Shown here: positions 43,372 to 51,499 of the stretch, piece by piece | Layout of the letters: every line of letters starts with the position of its first letter | Numbering within the stretch: the stretch's first letter is position 1 | Assembly (NCBI GenBank): GCA_027485695.1 | Contig: JAIXQO010000003.1 | Span: 744,001-808,000, forward strand | Direction of reading: 5' to 3' | From: Pseudomonadota bacterium | GTDB lineage: Bacteria > Bdellovibrionota > UBA1018 | Length of the DNA stretch: 64,000 bases | The notes under the pieces: generated by a model | Database searches by the model: none | What the model was told of the DNA's origin: nothing | The model's input: only the letters and a program-made list of their open reading frames with translations | Program-made: the position numbers and the translations under genes

Positions 43372-44115
43372 ATGAGAGTTTTTACGAGTTTTTTCCTGTT
43401 GCTAGTAGGAGTTTTGCCAAGCGCTCATGCGGACATCATCCTCGAAGAAGTGGACCCGACGACGGAGCAGGTTGAACTCGTGCGACAAGTTTTAGATCAG
43501 GTTCAGTCACTAGACTCTTCTTTGCCTGATCCTACAAATGAGACGATCACCCGTGATGATCCAATGCCTCGAAGTAGATTGAAGCCCTATTCTTTCTTGC
43601 AGCTGACTCCGGCTCAGCTTGCAGGTACTTCGCATCCAAATGTGAATGGAGGGGCTGTCGGGCTCATTGCATTAGGTGCAAATTTCGGCGTGAAAAAAGA
43701 CGATGCTAGATTCGCCGCGAGCATCGGTTTGGACGCTGGACTTCAAACCTATATGATTTCTTATCTTGCGTCGGGTGGTTTTGTGGACCGACTAGCAAAT
43801 CCTCGTTTCGGCGTTTCCCTAAACGTAGAAAAAAGTTTCATTTATGTGAGCGGACGATTTTTTATCGTTAGAAACAGAAATAATGGTGTCTATAACGAAG
43901 GCTCAACTGACCCCAATTACCCAGAAGGAAATTTTGTCAAGCTGGAGCATAGCAAGGGTATTGAGATCGGGGCATTTTTGCACGAGCTTGCGGCAATCGA
44001 TTTCCCGGCAAAAATCGGGTTATTTTACGAACAAAGTAAAAATGGTTACACCCAAGGCGGTACTTCCAGAAGCTACAGCATGAAAGGGATCAGGCTCACG
44101 ATCCTGTTTCGTTAA
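43372..44115 (+). CDS. Exported beta-rich protein, probable outer-membrane barrel
   Basis: The protein has 247 residues with a signal peptide (VGVLPSAHA-DIILE). A helical N-terminal section (TTEQVELVRQVLDQVQSLD) is followed by strands of alternating character (GAVGLIALGANFGVKKDDARFAASIGLDAGLQTYMISY, RFGVSLNVEKSFIYVSGRFFIV, PAKIGLFYEQSKNGYTQ) and a final RLTILFR. No family recognised. It is followed by the palindrome-rich region before tRNA-Arg. Confidence 0.7.
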   Translation: MRVFTSFFLLLVGVLPSAHADIILEEVDPTTEQVELVRQVLDQVQSLDSSLPDPTNETITRDDPMPRSRLKPYSFLQLTPAQLAGTSHPNVNGGAVGLIALGANFGVKKDDARFAASIGLDAGLQTYMISYLASGGFVDRLANPRFGVSLNVEKSFIYVSGRFFIVRNRNNGVYNEGSTDPNYPEGNFVKLEHSKGIEIGAFLHELAAIDFPAKIGLFYEQSKNGYTQGGTSRSYSMKGIRLTILFR

Positions 44116-44650
44116 GGATCGCGTCCGTAAGAAGGGGGTAGGCTGAGTTTGCTGCCCTAACAACGAATCGCCTACTTCTTCTCGTCGCGTCCCGCTCCTC
44201 AAAAGCGTAGGCTCCCCTCGGATGTCTCAGTCGCACGTCGTGTGCGACTGTCCTCGTCACGATCTCCTCAGGAGATCGCGCCGCGGTCGGCATCCTCGCT
44301 TCGATTCGTATCCGATGCACCCTTCCGAATCCTCGCAAAGCGATGCTTTGCTGCGGTTCTCAGGGCCGCGTCTCATCAAACCCAATTCGCCTTTGGCTCA
44401 TGCCCTCCGAGATCTCGCTTCGCGATCCTCTCGGGCACACGTCACGTCAAAACGCTTTGCGTTTTGCCATGCTCGTGTTTTCCGCGCTCGCGCTCCGCTC
44501 AACGAATCGGCGCTTCTGCCGTTCCATTCGGAACGTCATACGCGCGTCTCATCCTGCACCGGGAACGCCATATCAAAAAAAATGCCCTTCGTTAGGACGC
44601 GTGCCCTGGATGGGTGGATAGCGTCCGTAAGAAGGGCATTTTTTTTGATA
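44116..44650. repeat. Palindrome-rich non-coding region with tRNA-Arg-derived fragments
   Basis: About 535 bp with no supported gene. Short stems recur every 40-60 bp, most with 1-5-nt loops: GTCGCAC/GTGCGAC (near 44230), GATCTCCT/AGGAGATC (near 44264), CAAAGC-GAT-GCTTTG (near 44336), ATCTCGC/GCGAT (near 44413), AAACGC-TTT-GCGTTT (near 44457) and GTTCC/GGAAC (near 44521). A 16-bp unit GCGTCCGTAAGAAGGG occurs at 44121-44136 and 44621-44636, exactly 500 bp apart. TTCGATTCGTATC (44300-44312) is an inverted copy of the tRNA-Arg T-arm (44661-44673). GCGTCTCA appears twice, and a similar CGTCTCA lies in the tRNA-Val tail. Confidence 0.7.
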
Positions 44651-44661
44651 TGGCGTTCCCG
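44560..44661 (-). repeat. Perfect 31-bp inverted repeat joining the tRNA-Arg 3' end to a downstream copy, with terminator
   Basis: Arms 44560-44590 and 44631-44661 are exactly complementary; beyond a small bulge the pairing continues for about nine more pairs to a loop of about 20 nt. The tRNA-proximal arm contains the 3' acceptor strand, discriminator and CCA of tRNA-Arg (44651-44661). In the minus-strand transcript the AAUGCCCUUC/GAAGGGCAU part followed by U8 is a textbook terminator. The outer part extends it so that the tRNA 3' end could pair with the downstream copy instead of its own 5' strand. Confidence 0.85.
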
Positions 44662-44727
44662 ATACGAATCGAACGTACGACCTTCAGCTTCGGAGGCTGA
44701 CACTCTATCCAACTGAGCTACGGGAAC
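44651..44727 (-). tRNA. tRNA-Arg (anticodon CCG)
   Basis: On the minus strand the acceptor GTTCCCG pairs with CGGGAAC, the D-arm contains AGCTCAGTTGG, the anticodon stem TCAGC/GCTGA encloses CTCCGAA with anticodon CCG, and the T-arm has CGTTCGATTCG. Discriminator G is followed by encoded CCA (44653-44651). It decodes CGG. It lies about 60 bp after the pnp stop on the same strand, with a hairpin between, so it is either co-transcribed with pnp or has a promoter inside that gap. Confidence 0.95.
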
Positions 44728-44735
44728 ATCTTTTT

Positions 44736-44772
44736 AAAGAGCGCCCTCATCGAATCAATGAAGGCGCTCTTT
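44736..44772 (-). terminator. Hairpin between pnp and tRNA-Arg (terminator or processing site)
   Basis: A 10-bp stem (AAAGAGCGCC/GGCGCTCTTT) is extended by four more pairs around a 7-nt loop. After the stem the minus strand reads TTTAAAAAG, a poor T-run, so partial termination or RNase processing that releases the tRNA is plausible. Confidence 0.55.
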
Positions 44773-44789
44773 GAATTTAGAATCTGAGA

Positions 44790-47015
44790 TTAGCGACGAG
44801 GTCCGCGTGGTCCACGATCGTTACGATCGCGGTTGCCGCCTTCGCGAGGTCCGCGGTCGCCGCCTGAGCTCTCACGTGGCACGAATCCTTCTGGAAGTGG
44901 GAGGAGTGCTTTGCGGGAGAGGCGGATTTTTCCGCCGCGATCCACTTCGAGCACTTTAACTTCGATCTCGTCGCCTTCTTTGAGGTAGTCGTTCACGTTG
45001 TTCACGCGCTCGTGCGCGATCTCAGAAACGTGCAGGAGTCCGTCGGTCGTCGGGAGAACGCCCACGAATGCACCGAACTCTACGATCTTCTTGACGATGC
45101 CTTTGTAGGTCTTGCCGACTTCGACTTCGGCGATGATCCCGCGGATCATGTCGAGCGCTTTTTGGCAGGCTGCTGCGTCGTTCGTAGCGATGTTGATCAC
45201 GCCGTCATCGTTGATGTCGACCTTACAACCGGTTTTCGCGACGATGTCCTTGATGACTTTGCCGCCGGAGCCGATGACTTCGCGGATTTTGTCGACAGGG
45301 ATATTGATCGTCGTGATGCGAGGAGCCCATGCGGACATCTCGGTCTTCGGAGCTTGGATGGCTTTTGCCATTTGTCCGAGGATGTGGAGACGGCCTTCTT
45401 TGGCTTGAGCGAGTGCTTGGCGCATGATCGCTTCGTTCACGCCTTCGATCTTGATGTCCATCTGGATGCCAGTGATGCCTTCGGCAGTACCAGCAACTTT
45501 GAAGTCCATGTCGCCGAGGTGGTCTTCGTCGCCGAGGATGTCGGTGAGGACAGCCACGCGTTCGCCTTCTTTGATCAAGCCCATCGCGATACCCGCGACT
45601 GGTTTTGGATAAGGTACGCCGGCGTCCATGAGTGCCATGGAAGTGGAGCAGACCGATCCCATCGAAGAAGAGCCGTTACTTTCTAACGTCTCGCAAACGA
45701 TACGAACCGTGTACGGAAATTTGTCGTACGCAGGCATCATCGCCTTGATCGAGCGCTCGGCCAGGTTGCCGTGCCCGATTTCGCGGCGGGAGGTGCCGCC
45801 CATACGTCCAGCTTCGCCGACCGAGAAAGGAGGGAAGTTATAGTGGAGCATGAACTTGCGGTAGCCTTTGACGTGCATCGTGTCGACGATTTGTTCGTCG
45901 TCCGACGTGCCCAAGGTCACTGCCGCCAAAACCTGCGTTTCACCGCGAGTGAAGAGCGATGAACCGTGGGTACGAGGAAGAATGCCGGCTTCGACTTCGA
46001 TCGGGCGAACGGATTTCGTGTCGCGTCCGTCGATCCGTTTGCCTTCGCTTAAGATCATCTCGCGCATCAGATTGTACTGGAGCAAGTCGAATTGAGCGCC
46101 TGCTTCGGAGAGCGTTTTTTTCGCTCCATCTGGATCCGCTTTTTTCTGAGCGTCGGTTACGAGGCTCTCGAGGAGAGCTTTTTTGGTGTCCTTAACCAGG
46201 CTGTAACGCTCGCCTTTGTCTTTGGTGCGAAGCGCTTGCTCGAGTTTCGCTTTAGCGAAAGTAGAGACTTTCGAAACGATGTTCGCGTCGACCGGAGCCG
46301 GAGTGAACACGCGTTTTTCGACGCCCGCTTGTTTGCGGAGGTCTTCGATGGCTGCGCAGACTTTTTTGATCTCAGAGTGCGCAAGCATGATCGCGTTCAG
46401 GGCGTCTTCTTCGGTTGCTTCTTTGGCACCGCCTTCGACCATCATAATGGCGTTCTTGGTAGCCGTTACGAAGATGTCCATGTCACTTTCGCCGCTCTCA
46501 AGCTGAGCCCAAGTCGGGTTCACGACGAATTGGCCATTCACACGGCCGATGCGGCATCCAGCGGTCGGGCCGTTAAATGGAATGTTCGAGATGTGAAGGG
46601 CAGCCGACGCGCCGATCGAAGCGGCCACGTCGATATCGCACTCGGGATCGACCGAGAGGATCGATGCAACAACTTGCGTGTCGTAGTAAAAGCCTTCTGG
46701 AAAGAGTGGGCGAATCGGGCGATCGATGAGGCGAGCCGAAAGGGTGCCTTCTTGCGTCGGGCGGCCTTCGCGCTTGTGGAAGCTGCCAGGGATTTTACCG
46801 GCGGCATAATATTTCTCGGAGAACTCGATCGTCAGCGGGAAGAAATCCGCGCCAGCGCGAGGCTCTTTGCTACAGCAAACGGTCACGAGAACGCGTGTGT
46901 CGCCGTAAGAAACGAGAACAGCGCCATCGGCTTGTTTTGCGAGTTTACCGGTTTCGAGGGTGATGGGCTTGCCGCCCATCTCCGTCGATACGGTTTTAAT
47001 ATTGAATAGTGACAT
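44790..47015 (-). CDS. pnp: Polyribonucleotide nucleotidyltransferase (PNPase)
   Basis: The protein has 741 residues. Two RNase PH domains (first about 10-230; second from MILSEGKRIDGRDTKSVRPI to about 550) are joined by a helical domain. The second carries GTSRREIGHGNLAERS and the phosphate-binding ESNGSSSMGSVC. A KH domain (DKIREVIGSGGKVIKDIV) and an S1 domain (GKTYKGIVKKIVEFGAFVG) follow, and the tail is Gly/Arg-rich. It degrades RNA 3'-5' by phosphorolysis in the degradosome. rpsO lies upstream, as in most bacteria. Confidence 0.97.
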   Translation of the reverse strand: MSLFNIKTVSTEMGGKPITLETGKLAKQADGAVLVSYGDTRVLVTVCCSKEPRAGADFFPLTIEFSEKYYAAGKIPGSFHKREGRPTQEGTLSARLIDRPIRPLFPEGFYYDTQVVASILSVDPECDIDVAASIGASAALHISNIPFNGPTAGCRIGRVNGQFVVNPTWAQLESGESDMDIFVTATKNAIMMVEGGAKEATEEDALNAIMLAHSEIKKVCAAIEDLRKQAGVEKRVFTPAPVDANIVSKVSTFAKAKLEQALRTKDKGERYSLVKDTKKALLESLVTDAQKKADPDGAKKTLSEAGAQFDLLQYNLMREMILSEGKRIDGRDTKSVRPIEVEAGILPRTHGSSLFTRGETQVLAAVTLGTSDDEQIVDTMHVKGYRKFMLHYNFPPFSVGEAGRMGGTSRREIGHGNLAERSIKAMMPAYDKFPYTVRIVCETLESNGSSSMGSVCSTSMALMDAGVPYPKPVAGIAMGLIKEGERVAVLTDILGDEDHLGDMDFKVAGTAEGITGIQMDIKIEGVNEAIMRQALAQAKEGRLHILGQMAKAIQAPKTEMSAWAPRITTINIPVDKIREVIGSGGKVIKDIVAKTGCKVDINDDGVINIATNDAAACQKALDMIRGIIAEVEVGKTYKGIVKKIVEFGAFVGVLPTTDGLLHVSEIAHERVNNVNDYLKEGDEIEVKVLEVDRGGKIRLSRKALLPLPEGFVPRESSGGDRGPREGGNRDRNDRGPRGPRR

Positions 47016-47089
47016 GAGTTTTCCTCTTTAGATTCTAGACGACCCCTATGGTCGCCTTTTTGGATTGCTTGCCGTTAAAAAAATAGCAA

Positions 47090-47133
47090 AAAGCCCCCGG
47101 GCCTACGCGAAGATCGCGAAGACCGGAGGCTTT
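47090..47133 (-). terminator. Hairpin between rpsO and pnp
   Basis: AAAGCCTCCGG and CCGGGGGCTTT form a stem on the minus strand followed by T-rich sequence (GGGCTTTTTGCTATTTTTTT). It is about 30 bp after the rpsO stop. Full or partial termination here would uncouple pnp from rpsO; in E. coli the same gap holds a terminator and an RNase III site. Confidence 0.75.
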
Positions 47134-47164
47134 AAACACGAATAAATCGAATTTCGACTTCCGA

Positions 47165-47443
47165 TTACTTACGGAGCTCAAGAGTCTGGATCAGCGCGCC
47201 GTAGCGTTTCGCGTCTTTAACTTTGAGGTAAGAGAGAAGGCGTTTACGTTGACCGACCATTGCGAGAAGTCCGCGGCGGCCGTGGTTGTCTTTTGCGTGG
47301 GTACGGAAGTGATCCGTTAATTCTTTAATGCGGGAAGTGAGAAGTGCAACTTGGACTTCGGTGGATCCCGTGTTGGTAGCCGTTTTTCCAAATTTGGAAA
47401 CGATTTCAGCTTTTTTTTCTTTGATAATCGATTTTGCAGCCAT
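47165..47443 (-). CDS. rpsO: 30S ribosomal protein S15
   Basis: The protein has 92 residues, slightly longer than E. coli S15 (89). Core motifs are [50 protein letters not shown]. It binds 16S rRNA helix 22 early in 30S assembly and often represses its own mRNA. The promoter should lie in the 47444-47574 gap. Confidence 0.97.
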   Translation of the reverse strand: MAAKSIIKEKKAEIVSKFGKTATNTGSTEVQVALLTSRIKELTDHFRTHAKDNHGRRGLLAMVGQRKRLLSYLKVKDAKRYGALIQTLELRK

Positions 47444-47574
47444 TGCGTTCTATTGCCTTTGATTTACGTGTTAAGAGCCTATTCCTAAAGAAAAGGCGAA
47501 ATTTTTTACGTGTTTAAGTCCCCATTCAGTAGCATGGGGGCATCCTCGGTGGCAAGCCCTTTCAGGTTGCGAAA

Positions 47575-48696
47575 TCAGACCGGTTTGAGCTCGTCTCGGA
47601 GGAATTCTTTGAGTTTTTCCAAGACTTTGGCTTCGATCTGCCGGGCCCGTTCCCGGGTTAAACCATAGAGGTCGGCCACCTCTTGAAGGGTCTTAGGATC
47701 TTCGGAGAGGAGGCGTTCTTTGAGGAGCTTACGCTCCTTTTCGTTCAGAGTCTGTTCGAATTCCGGTAGTTTTCCTTCAAGAATTTCAAGCCATTGCTGT
47801 TTTTCAAAGGCGTCCGAGGCTGAAACTCGCTCATCCGGCAGAATGTCTTGGAGGGTGGATTTACCGCCATCTGGGTGAGTCGGAGTGTCGATCGAAACTT
47901 CGCCTCCATTGCCCAGGAGTCGCTGTTCCATCTCGATGACCTCTTTTTCTTTCACATTGAGACGGTCGGCGAGCAGTTTTGGGGAGGCAATCGCACCTTG
48001 GGCTTCGAGGCGTTCCTTTTCCCGGACCAGGTGAAAGAAGAGTTTTTTCTGCGCCTGGGTCGTTCCAATACGGACCATGCGGAAGTTATCCAGGAGGTAC
48101 TTCAAGATATAGGAGCGGATCCACCAGGAAGCGTAGTAGCCCAGGCGGGCGCCTTTTTGAGGCTCGTATTTGGAGACCGCCTTCATGAGGCCGAGGTTGC
48201 CCTCTTGGATCAGATCCATAGAGTTGGCGTAAACGCTTCGGTACTCGAACGCGATTTTCACGACCAACCGAAGGTTTGCTTGCACGAGGCGTTTCGCTGA
48301 CTCGACATCTCCGGTTTGTTGAAGCTTGAGTGCAAGTTCGAGCTCTTCTTCGGGGGCGAGCATGGGAATCCGACGGACTTCCTCTAGAAAACGGCGAAGT
48401 GGGTCGGTTGCAGAAACGGCGCGGAGCTCGGATTCGAGGGTTACGCTCTCCGTCGATTCTGGTCTCGAAACGGCGACCGAAGTACCCGGATCTTCTGAGT
48501 CGATTTCAGGATCGATTTCATCATCGTTTTCGATGGAGTCTTCGTCCTCGACCCATTCCGCATCTATGGCTTCGCTCTGTTTTGGAGCGGACGCGCGCGT
48601 GCGTTTCGGTTCCCGGTCTTCGGATGGAAGAATTTCAGGTTCGACCGACGGTTTGGATTTGGAGGGCGATTTTTTCGCGGGCTTTTTCACGGCCAT
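47575..48696 (-). CDS. rpoH: RpoH-type (sigma-32-like) RNA polymerase sigma factor with acidic N-terminal extension
   Basis: The protein has 373 residues, about 90 more than E. coli RpoH. Residues 1-95 are disordered: a Lys-rich start, then a highly acidic stretch (EWVEDEDSIENDDEIDPEIDSEDP). Region 1.2/2 follows (DPLRRFLEEVRRIPML, LRLVVKIAFEYR, MDLIQEGNLGLMKAVSKYEP, YASWWIRSYILKYLLDN). The RpoH-box motif is present as TTQAQKKLFFHL. Region 4.2 ends the protein (TLQEVADLYGLTRERARQIEAKVLEKL). It should direct heat-shock or general stress transcription. Divergent from the M16 peptidase by about 50 bp. Confidence 0.85.
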   Translation of the reverse strand: MAVKKPAKKSPSKSKPSVEPEILPSEDREPKRTRASAPKQSEAIDAEWVEDEDSIENDDEIDPEIDSEDPGTSVAVSRPESTESVTLESELRAVSATDPLRRFLEEVRRIPMLAPEEELELALKLQQTGDVESAKRLVQANLRLVVKIAFEYRSVYANSMDLIQEGNLGLMKAVSKYEPQKGARLGYYASWWIRSYILKYLLDNFRMVRIGTTQAQKKLFFHLVREKERLEAQGAIASPKLLADRLNVKEKEVIEMEQRLLGNGGEVSIDTPTHPDGGKSTLQDILPDERVSASDAFEKQQWLEILEGKLPEFEQTLNEKERKLLKERLLSEDPKTLQEVADLYGLTRERARQIEAKVLEKLKEFLRDELKPV

Positions 48697-48745
48697 GAGA
48701 ATTGTTCTGTTTTATACTTGTTTCCGGGAGTAAACAAGCAACACC

Positions 48746-50059
48746 ATGGCGCGCCGAAAACAGGCCCAACCCCAGTTTAAGAAGATCTCGCTTGGAAACG
48801 ACTTGACCGTTCTTCTGGAGAGAAACGTCCACGCTATGGGACTCTCGATCGGCATCTGGGTCAAGGCCGGGACGCGGGATGAGAAATTGAACGAAGCGGG
48901 AATCTCCCATTTCTTGGAACACATGGTGTTCAAAGGTACCGAACGTCGGCGTGCGGACGAGATCACGCGCTCAGTGGAGCGCGTGGGAGGAGAGTTCAAC
49001 GCGTTCACCGCTCGCGAGTACACCTGTTTCCATCTAATGCTCTTGAAGCGTGATTTTGAACTCGGCATGGACATCCTGAGCGACGTGGTTACTTCGTCGA
49101 TTTTTGATGGCGTCGAGTTTGACCGCGAGAAAAAAGTCATTCTGCAAGAAATCGCAATGGTCGAGGACACTCCCGAAGAAGTTGCTCAAGATCTCTATTT
49201 CGAACTCATCTACGGCAAGCACGGACTGGGTCGAAATATTTTAGGAACTACCAATAGTATTCGCAAGATGAAGCGTGGCGACTTGATTCGGTATTTTCGC
49301 CGCTACTATCGACCCGAGAACCTGGTGATCTCGGTTGCAGGCGATATCACCGAGGCGCGACTCAAGCGTGCGCTCTCGCCGCTCAAGAAGAAAATTTGGC
49401 CAGGGAGAACTCAGCGATCGGTACGTCAAGAGCGAGTGCTGAAGCGTGCCCCCGCTATTCGGGATGGGGTTTGGTGGAAAGTCGACCAGACTGAACAAGC
49501 GCACATCGTTTGGGGTGTGGGTGCTCCCGAGTACGCATCGCGCGACCAGGCGGCAGCGCTTTTGATTGCGAACTATCTGGGCGGTGGGATGAGTTCGAAG
49601 CTTTTCCAAGAGATCCGCGAGAAAAGCGGGCTCGCTTACACGGTCTATGCAAGTCAGCAAGCGTTCATCGACAGCGGCGTGATGACGATCTATGCGGCGA
49701 CCTCTCCCGGGCAAGTATCCAAATGCCTGGGGATGATTGAGGATGCCGCGCTTGCTCTTTGTGCAAAAGAACTCACTCCCGAAGAAATCCGAGAGGTCAA
49801 AGAATCGATCAAAGGCGCGTTGCTACTTTCGTCAGACAGTGTCGAATCGACGATGACCGCGAATGCGATCGATGAGATCTATTTCGGAAAATACTATTCC
49901 ATCGCGGATATCTGCCGAGAGGTGGACGAAATCACGGCTCGCGATGTGATTCGAGTGGCCCGCAAAATTTTCGGAGCCGGCAAACGAAGTATCCTCGTTT
50001 ACGGGCCGAAGCCGACAGCGGCCATGCGCAAGCGGCTTCAGCCCAAGATCATTCGTTAA
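48746..50059 (+). CDS. M16-family zinc peptidase (mitochondrial processing peptidase-like)
   Basis: The protein has 437 residues. The inverted zinc motif HxxEH is H55-F-L-E58-H59, and the third ligand Glu lies in the VILQEIAMVEDTPEE helix. The second, inactive-type half carries the R/Y substrate pair region (LGGGMSSKLFQEIREKSGLAYTVYASQ). There is no signal peptide, matching the cytoplasmic YmxG-like enzymes that adjoin rpsO-pnp in many bacteria. Here the order is kept but the gene is divergent, with rpoH inserted between. Confidence 0.94.
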   Translation: MARRKQAQPQFKKISLGNDLTVLLERNVHAMGLSIGIWVKAGTRDEKLNEAGISHFLEHMVFKGTERRRADEITRSVERVGGEFNAFTAREYTCFHLMLLKRDFELGMDILSDVVTSSIFDGVEFDREKKVILQEIAMVEDTPEEVAQDLYFELIYGKHGLGRNILGTTNSIRKMKRGDLIRYFRRYYRPENLVISVAGDITEARLKRALSPLKKKIWPGRTQRSVRQERVLKRAPAIRDGVWWKVDQTEQAHIVWGVGAPEYASRDQAAALLIANYLGGGMSSKLFQEIREKSGLAYTVYASQQAFIDSGVMTIYAATSPGQVSKCLGMIEDAALALCAKELTPEEIREVKESIKGALLLSSDSVESTMTANAIDEIYFGKYYSIADICREVDEITARDVIRVARKIFGAGKRSILVYGPKPTAAMRKRLQPKIIR

Positions 50060-50712
50060 TTCTTGCGTAGTCGGAACAGTTTGAGAGCTCCGTTGATTTT
50101 TAGAGAGGCACCGACCATCGTGGTTCCGATCGGCGCGCGATCCACCGTCAGGCCGAAATCTACGCTGTCGGGAAATTCCGCGTTTTTGAAGATTTTGTTC
50201 GCGTTGATGCCGATCTCACCCTGTACGAATCGGCCGTTGTAATAATCAAATTCCGTATCGGATGGTAGGGTGAGTCGGTAGAATCCGCCTTTGACATAGA
50301 GCCAAGAAATCGGGCGAATTTTCGCATAGGTTCCGTAAGTCCAGGTCATGAACACGAGCGGAAAGGTGACATTACCAGCCTGGACGCCCGCTTCGACGGT
50401 GTCTAGGATTGAGATTCCCGCTTCGATGCGAGGGAAATGGATTTGTACCCATCCTGCGCCGCTCGGTAATGACATGCCCCCTGCGCTCGCGCCGATGCTG
50501 CCAATGAGGTAGACACCATCGCGGCATCGCTTGAGTGCATTGAATCGGGTGCGGCAGTCCTCTTGCGCATTTTCTGCGGCTTTTACGATTTCTTGAGGAG
50601 GAGTTGTCTCTGGCTCGCTCTGAAGGCTGATCGATGGTTCATCCATTTCGATGAATCCGGACTGTGCGTTGAGGGAAGCGGTGAGAGTGAGCGCGAATAT
50701 CAAAGTTTTCAT
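50056..50712 (-). CDS. Exported beta-rich protein of unknown function
   Basis: The protein has 218 residues with a signal peptide (MKTLIFALTLTASLNA-QS). A short acidic linker and two cysteines (EDCRTRFNALKRCRDG) precede strand-like segments (VYLIGSIGASAGG, WVQIHFPRIEAGISIL, WTYGTYAKIRPISWLYVKGGFYRLTLP, GRFVQGEIGINANKI) ending in LKINGALKLF. Probably a small outer-membrane barrel. Its stop overlaps the convergent M16 gene by 4 bp. Confidence 0.7.
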   Translation of the reverse strand: MKTLIFALTLTASLNAQSGFIEMDEPSISLQSEPETTPPQEIVKAAENAQEDCRTRFNALKRCRDGVYLIGSIGASAGGMSLPSGAGWVQIHFPRIEAGISILDTVEAGVQAGNVTFPLVFMTWTYGTYAKIRPISWLYVKGGFYRLTLPSDTEFDYYNGRFVQGEIGINANKIFKNAEFPDSVDFGLTVDRAPIGTTMVGASLKINGALKLFRLRKN

Positions 50713-50939
50713 TTGTTCTGTTTCCTCTGAATGCCGAACCTACCTGGCGCACTTCGAGCTGAGAAATAAAGTGAGCTGAACAAACGGTTCCGAATCGAAG
50801 ACTCGTGGTGTTTCACTCCTGATCGAGTTTAGGAGCGAGGTGGGCGTTTATTTCGTGCCGTTATTTAGAATATTGAGAACAGTTTGTGGGGTTTCTGAGC
50901 TAGTTGCCGGCCAGCCCGCATTCAAGCAATTGCGATTCC

Positions 50940-51491
50940 CTACCTTAATTGAGGAATCCAATAGAAGCTCAGAGCTTCATGGATCCTTTGCCTCTCCGAT
51001 TCAAACGTATCCGGATGCTCACACCTATATTGCAGGAATTTAACGATTGTTTCAGTTTCCGCATAATTGAAAACTGAAAATCGTTCCGCAGAATATTGGA
51101 ACCAGGTTTTCTGCCCGTAAAGTTTACGATTCACGGGTATGTCCCGTTCGGCGCTGGATAAGCCATGTATGAGGTGGAATACTACGTCGGCGTGTTTTAA
51201 CCCGGCAGTGAGATCCGCCACCATATATGCTGGAATATAGTAACGAAACGCGGGTGATGAAAAAAAGCTGAGTGCGGATCCAAATCCGTCTGGCAATTGA
51301 TCGACGAAATCGGAATCGAGTTCGGTCCATTCAGGAACGTGAGCGAGAGCTTGTTGGATCAGTCGAGGTTCATTGCCCTCTTGAGTGCGAACCAATTGAT
51401 CCGCGGAGGGGCGTGGAGTTTGAGCAAAAACGCGATGAATCTCCTCAATGAGAGATGTACGTTTATTTTCATTCACTCCCGATTCGCTCAT
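50940..51491 (-). CDS. Hypothetical protein resembling DUF6714
   Basis: The protein has 183 residues from the ATG at 51491 (MSESGVNENK), 8 bp after the epimerase stop. Visible pattern: an N-terminal helix (SLIEEIHRVFAQTP), LIQQALAHVPEWTELDSDFVDQLPDGFGSALSFFSSPAFRYYIPAYMVADL, a later FSVFNYAETETIVKFLQYR, and the end ALSFYWIPQL. The 'afRyyiPAyl' block is what suggests DUF6714. No signal peptide; probably cytoplasmic. Function unknown. Confidence 0.7.
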   Translation of the reverse strand: MSESGVNENKRTSLIEEIHRVFAQTPRPSADQLVRTQEGNEPRLIQQALAHVPEWTELDSDFVDQLPDGFGSALSFFSSPAFRYYIPAYMVADLTAGLKHADVVFHLIHGLSSAERDIPVNRKLYGQKTWFQYSAERFSVFNYAETETIVKFLQYRCEHPDTFESERQRIHEALSFYWIPQLR

Positions 51492-51499
51492 GCGAAGGT

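Noticed and set aside
44222-44716. Plus-strand frames of 117 and 164 codons in the palindromic region
   Set aside because: They run through the tRNA-Arg inverted repeat or the tRNA itself, are Arg/Ser-rich and have no SD; the region is better explained as non-coding.
46092-47009. 305-codon plus-strand frame opposite pnp
   Set aside because: Antisense to an unmistakable PNPase; its length reflects codon bias of the minus strand.
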